A DNA stretch of 64,000 nucleotides from Streptomyces tateyamensis (GTDB lineage Bacteria > Actinomycetota > Actinomycetes > Streptomycetales > Streptomycetaceae), in contig NZ_PYBW01000004.1 in the NCBI RefSeq assembly GCF_003205575.1, forward strand, positions 23,469-87,468, given 5' to 3'. Below the pieces are notes generated by a model. It was not told where the DNA came from, ran no database searches, and saw only the letters and a program-made list of their open reading frames with translations. Of this stretch, positions 25,869 to 35,021 are shown piece by piece; within the stretch, counting starts at the first letter, position 1; the number at the start of each line of letters is the position of its first letter. Made by a program: the position numbers and the translations under genes.

Positions 25869-26756
25869 GTGATGACCCGCCCCAGCGCGCGCACCCGCCC
25901 CGGACTCCTCTGGGCGCTGCCCGCCACCGTCTTCTTCGCCGCCTTCGCCGTGCTGCCGCTGGTCCTGGTGGCCGTGCTCTCCTTCACCCGGTGGAACGGG
26001 CTCGGCGCGCCCAGCCTGGCCGGAACGGCCAACTGGACCGCCCTGCTGCACGATCCGGTGATGCTCAAGAGCCTGTGGCTCAGCGCCTTGCTGACCGCCC
26101 TCGGCGTCCTGGTCCAGACCCCGGTCAGCCTGCTGCTCGGGGTCTGGGCGGCCGGCCGGCAGCGCAACCGGGCGATCCTGTCCGCCGTCTACTTCGTCCC
26201 GCTGCTGCTCTCCGCCACCGCCGTCTCGGTGCTCTGGCGGGCCCTGCTCGACCCCAACTTCGGCCTGCCGGCCGAGGCGCCCTGGCTGTTCGGCGACGGC
26301 AACCTGCTGGGCAGCCGCAGCGGTGCGATCGGCGTGCTGGCCTTCGTCGGGGCCTGGCAGTGGACCCCGCTGCACACCCTGCTCTACCAGGGCGGCGCGC
26401 GGGCGATCCCCGCCGTGCTCTACCAGGCGGCCGAGGTGGACGGGGCGGGCCGGGTACGGCAGTTCTGGCACGTGACGCTGCCCCAGCTGCGGAACACGGT
26501 GGTCACCTCGACCATGCTGATGGTGGTCGGCGGGCTGACCACCTTCGACACCGTGCTGATCCTGACCCAGGGCGGCCCGGGCACCGACACCACGATCAGC
26601 GCCTACTACATGTACCAACAGGGCTTCAAGAGCTTCGACTTCGGTGGCGCCTCGGCGATCGCGCTGGTTCTGGTGGTGGTCGCCACGCTGATCTCGCTGG
26701 TGCTGGTGCGACTGTCCGGCTACGACGCGATGGCCGGCACGGCGGAGGGGATCTGA
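25869..26756 (+). CDS. bxlF: Sugar ABC transporter permease, first subunit
   Basis: MalF-type integral membrane protein of 295 residues with about six hydrophobic segments and the EAA loop (AAEVDGAGRVRQFWHVTLPQ) that contacts the ATPase. GTG at 25869 follows GGGAG; an ATG three bases on is equally possible. It starts 15 bases after bxlE and its stop overlaps the next ATG by one base (TGATG), so translation is coupled. Role: import of xylobiose or longer xylo-oligosaccharides. Confidence 0.9.
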   Translation: MMTRPSARTRPGLLWALPATVFFAAFAVLPLVLVAVLSFTRWNGLGAPSLAGTANWTALLHDPVMLKSLWLSALLTALGVLVQTPVSLLLGVWAAGRQRNRAILSAVYFVPLLLSATAVSVLWRALLDPNFGLPAEAPWLFGDGNLLGSRSGAIGVLAFVGAWQWTPLHTLLYQGGARAIPAVLYQAAEVDGAGRVRQFWHVTLPQLRNTVVTSTMLMVVGGLTTFDTVLILTQGGPGTDTTISAYYMYQQGFKSFDFGGASAIALVLVVVATLISLVLVRLSGYDAMAGTAEGI

Positions 26757-27589
26757 TGCGCCGACGCCCCAACCGCCGACGTCCCAACTACCTTGCCGGG
26801 TTCGGCGCGCTGATCTGGCTCGGCGTGGTCGGTCTGCCGCTGTACGTGCTGCTGCTCACCACGCTGCGCAGCCAGTCGGACTACGCGACCAACGGCCCGC
26901 TGAGCCTCCCGCAACGGCTGACCTTCGCCAACTACCTGAACGCCTTCTCCGGCGGCTTCGGCGCGGACCTGCTCAACACCCTGCTGGTCACGGTCAGCGT
27001 GGTCGCCCTGGTGCTGCTGGTGGTCCCGCCGCTGGCGTACGCGATCGTCCGCGGTCGCGGTCGCGGCAGCACGCGGGTGTTCCGGCTCTTCCTGCTCGGA
27101 CTGGCGATCCCCGCCCAGGCGGTGATCGTGCCGATGTTCTACGTGATCAGCCAGGTCGGGCTGTACGACGACCTGAGCGGGGTGGTGCTGCCGACGGCCG
27201 CCTTCTGCCTGCCGATCTGCACCCTGGTGCTCACCGGCACGATGCGCGACATCACGCCCGACCTGTACGAGGCGATGGCGGTGGACGGCGCCTCGCCCTG
27301 GCGGGTGTTCTGGCAACTGGTGCTGCCGCTGTCGCGCGGCGGGCTGGCCACCGTGGTGGTCTTCGCCGCACTGCAGGCGTGGAACGGCTTCCTCTTCCCC
27401 CTGGTGCTCACCCAGTCCGACGCGACCAAGGTGATCACCCTGGGCCTCTACAACTTCCAGACCGAGCACGGGGTCGACGCACCCGGCCTGCTGGCCGCAG
27501 TGGTGCTGTCGATGCTCCCGGTGCTGGTCGTCTACCTGTTCGCCCGCCGCGCCCTGATCCAGGGGCTGATGGGGGTCGGCGGAAAGTGA
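26756..27589 (+). CDS. bxlG: Sugar ABC transporter permease, second subunit
   Basis: MalG-type permease of 277 residues with six membrane segments and the EAA loop (AMAVDGASPWRVFWQLVLPLS). The N-terminus is strongly basic (MRRRPNRRRPN). The start ATG overlaps the bxlF stop, and its own stop overlaps the GTG of the GH3 gene (GTGA). This tight coupling of transporter and glycosidase is typical of bxl operons. Confidence 0.92.
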   Translation: MRRRPNRRRPNYLAGFGALIWLGVVGLPLYVLLLTTLRSQSDYATNGPLSLPQRLTFANYLNAFSGGFGADLLNTLLVTVSVVALVLLVVPPLAYAIVRGRGRGSTRVFRLFLLGLAIPAQAVIVPMFYVISQVGLYDDLSGVVLPTAAFCLPICTLVLTGTMRDITPDLYEAMAVDGASPWRVFWQLVLPLSRGGLATVVVFAALQAWNGFLFPLVLTQSDATKVITLGLYNFQTEHGVDAPGLLAAVVLSMLPVLVVYLFARRALIQGLMGVGGK

Positions 27590-29958
27590 CGGTGCCTCAG
27601 ATGGAACCCTGGCGCGATGTCTCGTTGCCGGCGCAGGAGCGCGCCGACGCCCTGATCGCGGTGATGACACTGCGCGAGAAGGCGGCGCAGCTGGTGGGGG
27701 TGTGGGTCGGCGCGAGCGCGGACGGGGAGGAAGTCGCGCCGCACCAGCACGAGTTGGAGGAGGCGGTGGACCTGGCGCAGCTGCTGCCGCACGGATTGGG
27801 CCAGCTGACCCGCCCGTTCGGCACCGCACCGGTGGACGCGGGGCTGGGCGCCCTGTCGTTGCAGCGCTCGCAGCAGCGGATCGCCGGCGCGAACCGGTTC
27901 GGCATCCCGGCGATCGCGCACGAGGAGTGCCTGGCCGGGTTCGCGGCCTGGGGGGCCACCGCGTACCCGGTGCCGCTCTCCTGGGGAGCAACCTTCGACC
28001 CCGGGCTGATCCGGGAGATGGCCGCGGCGATCGGGCGCGACCTGCGGGCGGTGGGGGTCCACCAGGGGCTGGCACCGGTGCTGGACGTGGTCCGGGACGC
28101 CCGGTGGGGCCGGGTGGAGGAGACGATCGGGGAGGACCCCTACCTGGTCGGCACCATCGCCACCGCCTACGTGCGCGGGCTGCAGTCCGCCGGAGTGGTG
28201 GCCACCCTGAAGCACTTCGCCGGCTACTCCGCCTCCCGCGCCGGGCGCAACCTGGCACCGGTCGGGATGGGCCCGCGGGAGCGGGCGGACGTGATCCTGC
28301 CGCCGTTCGAGATGGCGGTGCGGGACGGCGGGGCGCGGTCGGTGATGCACGCGTACACCGACACGGACGGGATCCCGTCGGCAGCCGACCCGGAACTGCT
28401 GACCGGACTGCTGCGCGGCGAGTGGGGCTTCGAGGGGACGGTGGTGGCCGACTACTTCGGCATCGCGTTCCTGAAGCTCCTGCACGGGGTGGCCGAGGAC
28501 TGGTCGGATGCGGCGGCACTGGCGCTGGCGAGCGGCGTGGACGTGGAGCTGCCGACGGTGCGGACCTTCGGGCAGCCGCTGCTGGACGCGGTGGCGGACG
28601 GCCGGCTGAGCGAGGACATGGTGGACCGGGCGCTGCGGCGGGTGCTGGTGCAGAAGGTGGAGCTCGGGCTGCTCGACCCGGACTGGTCGCCGGTGCCGCC
28701 CGCGCTGGAGGGGGTGGAGCCGGGCTCGCCCCGTGGCCGGGTGGACCTGGACGGGCCGGGCAACCGCGCGCTGGCCGAGCGGATCGCGGAGCGGGCGGTG
28801 GTGCTGGTGCGCAACGAGGGCCTGCTCCCGCTCGGCACCGGGGCGCGGCGGATCGCGGTGATCGGGCCGAACGCGGACACGCCGATGGCGTTCCTGGGGT
28901 GCTACGCGTTCCCGGTCCACGTGGGGAGCGCCCACCCGCAGGTGCCGTTGGGGATCGCGCTGCCGACGCTGCTGGACCGGGTGCGCGAGGAGTTCCCGGC
29001 GGCGGAGGTGCTGACTGCCGACGGCTCCGGGCTCGCCGACGCGGTGGCGCTGGCGCGGCAGTGCGACGTGGTGGTGCTCGCCCTGGGCGACCGGGCCGGA
29101 CTGTTCGGACGGGGCACCAGCGGGGAGGGCTGCGACGCGGAGACACTGGAGCTTCCCGGCTGGCAGCAGGGGCTGTTGGACGTCATGCTCGACACCGGCA
29201 CCCCCGTGGTGGTCACCCTGCTGGCGGGGCGTCCGTACGCGCTGGGCCGGGCGGTGACCGACTCGGCCGCGATCGTGCAGGCCTTCTTCCCCGGGGAGGA
29301 GGGGGCGCGGGCGCTGGCCGGCGTGCTCAGCGGGCGGGTGAACCCGTCCGGGCGCCTGCCGGTCAGCATCCCGGCCCGACCGGGCGGCCAGCCCACCAGC
29401 TACCTCGCGGCCCGGCTGGGCCAGGCCAGCCAGGTCTCCAGCGCCGACCCGACCCCGGCGTACCCCTTCGGGCACGGGCTGGGCTACACCGCGTTCAGCT
29501 GGTCCGAGATGACGGTCGATCAGGAGGAGGCCCCCACCTACGGCGAGTTCGAGCTGGGCGTCACCGTCACCAACACCGGGCGCCGGGTGGGCACCGAGGT
29601 GGTCCAGCTCTACCTGCACGACCCGGTCGCCTCCGTGGTGCAGCCGGTCCAGCGCCTGATCGGCTACCAGCGCGTCCTGCTGTCCCCCGGCGAGCGGACC
29701 CGGATCGGTTTCACCGTCCCGGCGGACCTGGCCGCCTTCACCGGCCGCAACGGGCAACGCATCGTGGAGCCGGGCGAGTTGGAGCTGCGGCTGGCCGCGT
29801 CGAGCACCGACGTGCGGCACGCGGCCCGGGTGCGCCTGGCCGGCCCGACCCGGGTGGTGGACCACCACCGCCGACTGCACGCGGAGGTGCACCAGACCGG
29901 GCTCGATCCGCTGGGCACCCCCCGTGGCGGTCTCCCGCGCAGCACCGCGGTGGGGTAG
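27586..29958 (+). CDS. bxlA: GH3 beta-xylosidase
   Basis: Hydrolyses imported xylo-oligosaccharides to xylose. The 790-residue protein lacks a signal peptide, fitting cytoplasmic action. It has the GH3 barrel (about 20–330; KHF motif in TLKHFAGYS, nucleophile Asp in VVADYFGI), the alpha/beta sandwich (GPNADTPMAFLGCY, SGEGCDAETLELPG) and a C-terminal fibronectin-like domain (GEFELGVTVTNTG). GTG 27586 overlaps the bxlG stop; GTG 27592 and ATG 27601 are alternatives. Together with xylA and xylB the window covers the path from xylan to xylulose 5-phosphate. Confidence 0.93.
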   Translation: MTVPQMEPWRDVSLPAQERADALIAVMTLREKAAQLVGVWVGASADGEEVAPHQHELEEAVDLAQLLPHGLGQLTRPFGTAPVDAGLGALSLQRSQQRIAGANRFGIPAIAHEECLAGFAAWGATAYPVPLSWGATFDPGLIREMAAAIGRDLRAVGVHQGLAPVLDVVRDARWGRVEETIGEDPYLVGTIATAYVRGLQSAGVVATLKHFAGYSASRAGRNLAPVGMGPRERADVILPPFEMAVRDGGARSVMHAYTDTDGIPSAADPELLTGLLRGEWGFEGTVVADYFGIAFLKLLHGVAEDWSDAAALALASGVDVELPTVRTFGQPLLDAVADGRLSEDMVDRALRRVLVQKVELGLLDPDWSPVPPALEGVEPGSPRGRVDLDGPGNRALAERIAERAVVLVRNEGLLPLGTGARRIAVIGPNADTPMAFLGCYAFPVHVGSAHPQVPLGIALPTLLDRVREEFPAAEVLTADGSGLADAVALARQCDVVVLALGDRAGLFGRGTSGEGCDAETLELPGWQQGLLDVMLDTGTPVVVTLLAGRPYALGRAVTDSAAIVQAFFPGEEGARALAGVLSGRVNPSGRLPVSIPARPGGQPTSYLAARLGQASQVSSADPTPAYPFGHGLGYTAFSWSEMTVDQEEAPTYGEFELGVTVTNTGRRVGTEVVQLYLHDPVASVVQPVQRLIGYQRVLLSPGERTRIGFTVPADLAAFTGRNGQRIVEPGELELRLAASSTDVRHAARVRLAGPTRVVDHHRRLHAEVHQTGLDPLGTPRGGLPRSTAVG

Positions 29959-29969
29959 CTTGACCGGCT

Positions 29970-31553
29970 ATGGCGAACTCGGCTTCCCGGCACGACGTGG
30001 TGATCGTCGGCGGCGGGCACAACGGACTGGTGGCGGCGGCGTACCTGGCCAAGGCGGGCTACCGGGTGCTGCTGCTGGAACGGCTGGCCTCGGTCGGCGG
30101 GGCCGCGGTGTCGGCCCGGGCGTTCGCCGGGGTGGACATCCGGCTCTCCCGGTACTCCTACCTGGTGAGCCTGCTGCCGGCGCAGGTGGTCCGGGAGCTC
30201 GGGCTGCGGGTGGAGCTGCGGCGGCGCCGGATCGCCTCCTACACGCCCACCGTCCGCGACGGCCTCCCCACCGGCCTGCTGGTGGACGCCGGTGACCCGG
30301 GCCGTACCCGGGAATCGTTCCGAGCGCTGACCGGCTCCGACCGGGAGTGGGCGGCCTGGCAGCGGTTCAACGCGATGACGGCGGCGGTGGCCGAGCGGGT
30401 GTTCCCGACGCTCACCCAACCGCTGCCGTCACGCGCCGAGTTGCGCCACCGGGTGGCGGACGAGCGGGCCTGGACCACGCTCTTCGAGCGCCCGCTCGGG
30501 GAGGCCATCGAGCAGGAGTTCACCGACGACCTGGTGCGCGGCGTGGTGCTGACCGACGCCCTGATCGGCACCCTCACCCACGCCCACGACCCCGAGCTGA
30601 AGCAGAACCGGTGCTTCCTCTACCACGTGATCGGCAACGGCACCGGTGACTGGGACGTCCCGGTCGGCGGCATGGGTGCGGTGACCAGCGCCCTCGCGGA
30701 CGCCGCCCGTGCCGCCGGGGCGGAGCTGCGGACCGGCTGCGAGGTCACGGGCATCGGCACCGACGGCATCGGCGAGGCCGAGGTCAGCTACCGCGACGGC
30801 GAGCGCGAGCTGACGGCCACCGGGCGGCGGGTGCTGGTCAACCTGGCCCCGGCGACGCTGGCCCGGCTGCTCGGCGAGGACCCGGGGCCGGCCCCGGAGG
30901 GCGCCCAGCTGAAGGTCAACATGGTGCTGCGCCGGCTGCCGAAGCTGCGGGACGCGGCGGCCCGCCCGCACGAGGCCTTCGCCGGGACCTTCCACGTCGC
31001 CGAGGGCTACCGGCAGTTGGCCACCGCCTACACCGAGGCGGCGGCAGGCCGGCAGCCGGCGGCGCCCCCGTCGGAGATCTACTGCCACTCCCTCACCGAC
31101 CCCTCGATCCTCGGGCCCGGGCCGGCCCGCGAGGGGTGGCACACGCTCACGCTGTTCGGCCTGCAGATGCCGGCCAGGCTCTTCACCGACCCGGCCGCGA
31201 AGGAGCGGGCCCTGGCGGCGACCCTGGCCCAGCTCGACGAGGTGCTGGCCGAGCCGATCTCCGACTGCCTGGCCACCGACGCCGACGGCCGGCCCTGCGT
31301 GGAGGCGCGGACCCCGCTGGACCTGGAGCGGGAGCTGGGGCTGCCCGGCGGCCACATCTTCCACCGTGACCTCGCCTTCCCGTTCGCCACCGAGGAGGAC
31401 GAGGCGACGGCCGGGGCCGCCGCCAGCTGGGGCGTGGCGACGACCCGTCAGAACGTGCTGCTGTGCGGCGCGGGCGCGGTGCGCGGCGGCGGCGTCAGCG
31501 GCATCCCGGGCCACAACGCGGCCCGGGCCGTACTGGCCGAGCTCAGCCGCTGA
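29970..31553 (+). CDS. FAD-dependent oxidoreductase of the phytoene-desaturase type
   Basis: Flavoprotein of 527 residues with an N-terminal dinucleotide-binding motif (VVIVGGGHNGLVAAAYLAKAG), an ERLASVGGAA segment and a C-terminal FAD motif (NVLLCGAGAVRGGGVSGIPGHNAA). This fits the NAD(P)/FAD oxidoreductase group related to PYROXD2 and carotenoid desaturases. No carotenoid genes are near, so the substrate is open. It starts 11 bases after bxlA with no clear ribosome binding site; TAGCTT eight bases before the ATG could be a -10 box of its own short-leader transcript. Its 3' end overlaps the convergent MFS gene by 11 bases. Confidence 0.85.
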   Translation: MANSASRHDVVIVGGGHNGLVAAAYLAKAGYRVLLLERLASVGGAAVSARAFAGVDIRLSRYSYLVSLLPAQVVRELGLRVELRRRRIASYTPTVRDGLPTGLLVDAGDPGRTRESFRALTGSDREWAAWQRFNAMTAAVAERVFPTLTQPLPSRAELRHRVADERAWTTLFERPLGEAIEQEFTDDLVRGVVLTDALIGTLTHAHDPELKQNRCFLYHVIGNGTGDWDVPVGGMGAVTSALADAARAAGAELRTGCEVTGIGTDGIGEAEVSYRDGERELTATGRRVLVNLAPATLARLLGEDPGPAPEGAQLKVNMVLRRLPKLRDAAARPHEAFAGTFHVAEGYRQLATAYTEAAAGRQPAAPPSEIYCHSLTDPSILGPGPAREGWHTLTLFGLQMPARLFTDPAAKERALAATLAQLDEVLAEPISDCLATDADGRPCVEARTPLDLERELGLPGGHIFHRDLAFPFATEEDEATAGAAASWGVATTRQNVLLCGAGAVRGGGVSGIPGHNAARAVLAELSR

Positions 31554-32775
31554 CCGCGGGGTGCGGGCGGGTGCGGGTGCGCTCGGCCCACCGGGCAGCC
31601 GGGCCCATCGCGCAGCCGGCCGCCAGGAAGAGCGCGCCCAGCAGCAGCCAGCCCGGGGTGCCCCAGGTGATCAGCAGGGCGGTGAGCAGCAGCGGCCCCA
31701 GGGTCCGGGCGACCGCCACACCGGTGCCGAAGAAGCCCTGGTACTGGCCGAGCTGACGGGCCGGAGCCAGGTCGAAGCTGAGCTGCCAGGACCCGGCCGA
31801 CTGCATCATCTCGCCGATCACCTGGAGCACCGAGCCCGCCACCAGGACGGCGGCCACGCTCCACCGGGGGAGCGCGGCCGCCGACAGCGCGAAGGCCGCG
31901 CAGGCGGCGAGCAGCACGGCGCCCGAGCGGCGCACGGTGCGGGTGGCGGAGGGCAGGTCGGTGACGGCCCGGCTGGTGCGGACCTGGAACAGCATCACGG
32001 CCACCGTGTTGAGGACGAACAAGGGCGAGACCAGCCAGGTCAGTTGCTCGGCGCGGGCGGCTATCCAGAGCGGGATCGCCAGACTCAGCAGCGGCATCCG
32101 CAGCAGCAGGACCGTGTTGACCAGGGTGACCACGGCGTACGGCCGGTCGTGCAGGACGGCGAGCTTGGCCTCCCCGGCCGGTTCGGCCCGACCGGGCGCG
32201 ACCGGGGGCAGCCGCAGCAGCAGCAGCGCGCAGGCCAGGAAGCCGAGGGCGTCCAGCGCGAAGACCGCGAGGTAGCCCGCCCGGGTGCCGTGGCCGAGCG
32301 CGAGCCCGCCGAGGGTGGCGCCGACGGCGAGTCCGGCGTTCAGCACCGACTGCAGTCGGGCCAGCAGGCCGGTGCGCGCCGCCGGGTCGACGAGCCCGCC
32401 CAGCAGCGCCTGCCGAGCGGCCGCCAGACCCGACTGGGCGGTGGCGTACAGGCAGGCGGCCAGCACGAACGGCACGAAGGTGCGGATGGCGAGGAAGGCG
32501 GCGACCGCCGCCGCGGCGGTGGCCAGGGCCAGCAGGACCGCCGTCCCGCGTGGCCCGCGGCGGTCGGCGAGGTGCCCCAGGGGCACGCCCGCCAGCGAGC
32601 CGACCGCCCAGGCGGTGGTCAGGCCGAGCCCGACCTGGGTGGCGGACAGGCCGACGACGCGGGTGAAGTACATCGCGGAGCAGACGTAGTAGGCACCGTC
32701 GCCGACGGAGTTGCTCAGTTGGGCCGCGGCGAGCAGGCGCGGCGCTCCGGCAGCGGGCAGGATCCAGATCGACAT
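31543..32775 (-). CDS. MFS transporter
   Basis: Major facilitator superfamily membrane protein of 410 residues with about twelve hydrophobic segments. The loop after helix 2 (GHLADRRGPRG) is the conserved MFS motif A. It is an exporter by general likeness; the substrate is unknown. The ATG lies eight bases after a 52-codon alpha/beta-hydrolase fragment on the same strand and lacks a strong ribosome binding site, so translation may be coupled to that small frame. Expression probably depends on the promoter with TetR-type operator at 33010–33053. Confidence 0.86.
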   Translation of the reverse strand: MSIWILPAAGAPRLLAAAQLSNSVGDGAYYVCSAMYFTRVVGLSATQVGLGLTTAWAVGSLAGVPLGHLADRRGPRGTAVLLALATAAAAVAAFLAIRTFVPFVLAACLYATAQSGLAAARQALLGGLVDPAARTGLLARLQSVLNAGLAVGATLGGLALGHGTRAGYLAVFALDALGFLACALLLLRLPPVAPGRAEPAGEAKLAVLHDRPYAVVTLVNTVLLLRMPLLSLAIPLWIAARAEQLTWLVSPLFVLNTVAVMLFQVRTSRAVTDLPSATRTVRRSGAVLLAACAAFALSAAALPRWSVAAVLVAGSVLQVIGEMMQSAGSWQLSFDLAPARQLGQYQGFFGTGVAVARTLGPLLLTALLITWGTPGWLLLGALFLAAGCAMGPAARWAERTRTRPHPAVSG

Positions 32776-32783
32776 GACAGGTC

Positions 32784-32942
32784 TCAGCCGGCTGACGGGG
32801 CGTCAGCGGCAGACAGCGGGATCTTCGCCCCGGCGAGGGCGTTCGGGGAGGCGTAGCGGTCCCGCTCGCGCAGTCGGCGGGCCAGGGGCTCGAACCACCA
32901 GGCGCCGTGGCAGGAGCCGGGAACGAGTACGGAGGTCGTCAT
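32784..32942 (-). pseudogene. N-terminal remnant of an alpha/beta hydrolase
   Basis: A 52-codon frame begins MTTSVLVPGSCHGAWWFEPL, which is the usual first strand and oxyanion region of MhpC-type alpha/beta hydrolases (about 230 residues when whole). The likeness ends near ASPNALAG; the rest is unrelated and the nucleophile elbow and His are missing. The gene was evidently cut by a deletion that placed its 5' end before the MFS gene. It keeps a start, a weak GGGA ribosome site and an intact promoter. Confidence 0.7.
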
Positions 32943-33009
32943 GTCGAGGTCCCGGGGGAGAAGGGGTCTGGCAAGGGCGCGGACCGGGTGGCAGGACCGG
33001 GCACGAGAG

Positions 33010-33053
33010 TGAACTGTACCGTCCAGTTCAGATGAACTCAACCGTTCGGTTCG
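33010..33053 (-). promoter_or_regulatory. Promoter with TetR-type operator repeats
   Basis: On the minus strand TTGAGT (33041–33036) and TACAGT (33018–33013) are 17 bases apart. The inverted repeat TGAACTG (33010–33016) / CAGTTCA (33024–33030) overlaps the -10 box, and a related unit follows at 33034–33053 (GAACTCAACCGTTCGGTTCG). Such sites are typical of TetR-family repressors, but no TetR gene is in the window. Confidence 0.6.
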
Positions 33054-33100
33054 GTCTGGTGAAGTAATCAGTTCACAGGGTTGCTGCTCAGCCGAACGGC

Positions 33101-33137
33101 CTTCGGCCGGGACCGTCATGGACGGTCCCGGCCGAAG
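33101..33137 (-). terminator. Strong hairpin terminator
   Basis: CTTCGGCCGGGACCGTC (33101–33117) pairs perfectly over 17 bases with 33121–33137 around the loop ATG. It lies about 70 bases after the stop of the secreted peptidase gene. Confidence 0.8.
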
Positions 33138-33208
33138 GGGGTCGCGACGTACGCGCTCGGTCGCCCCGGGTCGTGCAGGGTGATGCCGAGTCAGATCTGC
33201 GGGGCCTG

Positions 33209-34852
33209 CTAGCGCAGGACGCCGTGCACGGCTTCCGGGTCGGTCGGGGCGAGCGGGGTGGTGGCTGTGGCCGGGGTGGCGGTCTTCGCGGTGGTGGCCG
33301 GGGGCGGGGTGACGTAGACGGGGGCCGGGTCGGCTTCGGGGGCGCAGGTCTTGGCGATCGGGCCCTTGCCGGTGGGGAGGCTGCCGTCGCGCAGGTAGGC
33401 GGTGAAAGTGTCGTCCAGGCAGGGGTTCTGGTGGAAGAGGATCTCGTGGAAGCTGCCGCCGGTCTGGACGACCAGCTTGGAGCCGGGCAGCGCGTCGTGC
33501 ATGGCCAGCCCGCCCTGGTAGGGGGTGGCGGCGTCCTCGGTGGCCTGGAAGAGCAGGACCGGCGGCAGGCCCTTGCCGGTGACCTTCAGGCGGCCGGCCT
33601 GGTTGCCCTGGTAGGGCCAGAACATGCAGGCGGCGTTGTACCACATGTTGTTGTAGGTGTAGAACGGCGCACCGGCGTTGACCCTGGCCTGGTCCTTCTT
33701 CCAGTACTCCCAGTCGCGCGGCCAGTTGTTCTCGGTGCACTGCACCGCGTTGTAGGCCGGGAAGGTGCCGTCGTCGGCGCCCGGTGCCGCATAGCGGTTG
33801 TAGGCGATGTTCAGCGGCCGGGTGTCGTGCTGGGTGACGTACGCGGACAGCACGGTGGCCATCCGGGGCCAGCGCAGGAAGTTGTAGCCGCCGCCGTAGA
33901 AGGTGTCCTCGAACTCGGCGGGGCCGATCTTGCCGGGGGCCGGCGCGGCGTCCACCGGGTCGGTCCGCAGGGCGGCCTCGACCTGGTGGTAGGCCTGCTC
34001 GATCGAGGCGGCGTCAGTTCCCAGGTGGTAGACGGAGTCCGCCTTGGCTGTCCAGGCGGCGAAGGCGTCGAAGCGGCGCTGGTGCTCCTGGTCCTGCAGG
34101 ATGTTGTGGTCGTACCAACTGATGCTCGGTCCGACGATGCTGTCCAGCACCATCCGGCGCACCCGGGAGGGGAAGAGCTGGCCGTAGGTGGAGCCCAGCG
34201 AGGTGCCCCAGGAGCCGCCGTAGAAGTTGATCTGCTTCGCGCCCAGCGCCCGGCGGATGCTGTCCATGTCGCGCGCGTTGTCGACCGTGGTCATGTGCGG
34301 CAGCAGCCAGGACCAGTCGGCGGTGCAGTCCGCGGCGTACCCGGCCGCCTTGGTCAGCCACGCCTTCGAAGTGCCCTGGCTGACCTGGTAGTCGGGGCGC
34401 TCGCCATTGAAGTAGGAGGCGTCGCAGACCACATGGGGCTCGCTGCCGTTGGTGCCGCGCGGGTCGAAGCCGATCCAGTCGTAGGTCGAGGCGAGGTCCT
34501 GCGGGATCTGCCCGGAGATGAAGGCGGGCATCCAGAGCCCGGAGTCGCCGGGGCCTCCGGGGTTGAGCAGGATCGGGCCCTGCTGCTTGTCCTTGGGCGC
34601 GGTGGCAGGCAGCCGGTTCACCTTGATCTGGATCTTGCGCCCGTGCGGGGCGGCGTAGTCCACCGGCACGTCGAGCATCGCGCACTGCAGTGCGGGTGTC
34701 GCGGAGTCGTTGCAGGAGGTCCAGGCGAGCTTCCCCTGCCCGGTGTCCTCCGGGGCGGCGGTGTCGGATGCGGCACTGGCGGAGGCTCCGCTGAGGGCGG
34801 CGACGGCAGCGGCGGCCGACAGGAGGGCGGTGAGTTTTCGCATGGGATGCAT
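33209..34852 (-). CDS. Secreted TAP-type tripeptidyl aminopeptidase / alpha/beta hydrolase
   Basis: Serine hydrolase of 547 residues with a signal peptide (KLTALLSAAAAVAALSGASASA). The alpha/beta-hydrolase core has the oxyanion loop NPGGPGDSG, the nucleophile elbow YGGSWGTSLG, the Asp in FQATEDAATP and a late His in GGSFHEI. The last part is the TAP-like domain of Streptomyces SlpD/SlpE and tripeptidyl aminopeptidase, which trim N-terminal peptides of secreted proteins. The tail is Thr/Pro/Ala-rich. Two ATGs (34852 and 34843) are possible; neither has a clear ribosome binding site. ACATGTCACA close upstream recurs near one collagenase gene. Confidence 0.85.
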   Translation of the reverse strand: MHPMRKLTALLSAAAAVAALSGASASAASDTAAPEDTGQGKLAWTSCNDSATPALQCAMLDVPVDYAAPHGRKIQIKVNRLPATAPKDKQQGPILLNPGGPGDSGLWMPAFISGQIPQDLASTYDWIGFDPRGTNGSEPHVVCDASYFNGERPDYQVSQGTSKAWLTKAAGYAADCTADWSWLLPHMTTVDNARDMDSIRRALGAKQINFYGGSWGTSLGSTYGQLFPSRVRRMVLDSIVGPSISWYDHNILQDQEHQRRFDAFAAWTAKADSVYHLGTDAASIEQAYHQVEAALRTDPVDAAPAPGKIGPAEFEDTFYGGGYNFLRWPRMATVLSAYVTQHDTRPLNIAYNRYAAPGADDGTFPAYNAVQCTENNWPRDWEYWKKDQARVNAGAPFYTYNNMWYNAACMFWPYQGNQAGRLKVTGKGLPPVLLFQATEDAATPYQGGLAMHDALPGSKLVVQTGGSFHEILFHQNPCLDDTFTAYLRDGSLPTGKGPIAKTCAPEADPAPVYVTPPPATTAKTATPATATTPLAPTDPEAVHGVLR

Positions 34853-35021
34853 GATGTGACATGTGCAATGGCACTACTAGAGGGCTGACATGACGTTATC
34901 AAGGCGTTACGGCTGGGGAATGGGGGAACAGGGCGGGTCGGCTCCGGCTCCCGCTGCGTCGGCCCGCGGCTTTCGGCTCTGGGCCGCAGGGCCCACCTGA
35001 GCGCGCAGGAGCCACCAGCAC

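Noticed and set aside
24324..26618. A 764-residue open frame opposite bxlE and bxlF
   Set aside because: Antisense to transporter genes with known motifs; its low-complexity sequence carries no recognisable family.
29970..31553. Carotenoid biosynthesis locus
   Set aside because: The oxidoreductase resembles phytoene desaturases only generally and no phytoene synthase or cyclase gene is nearby.
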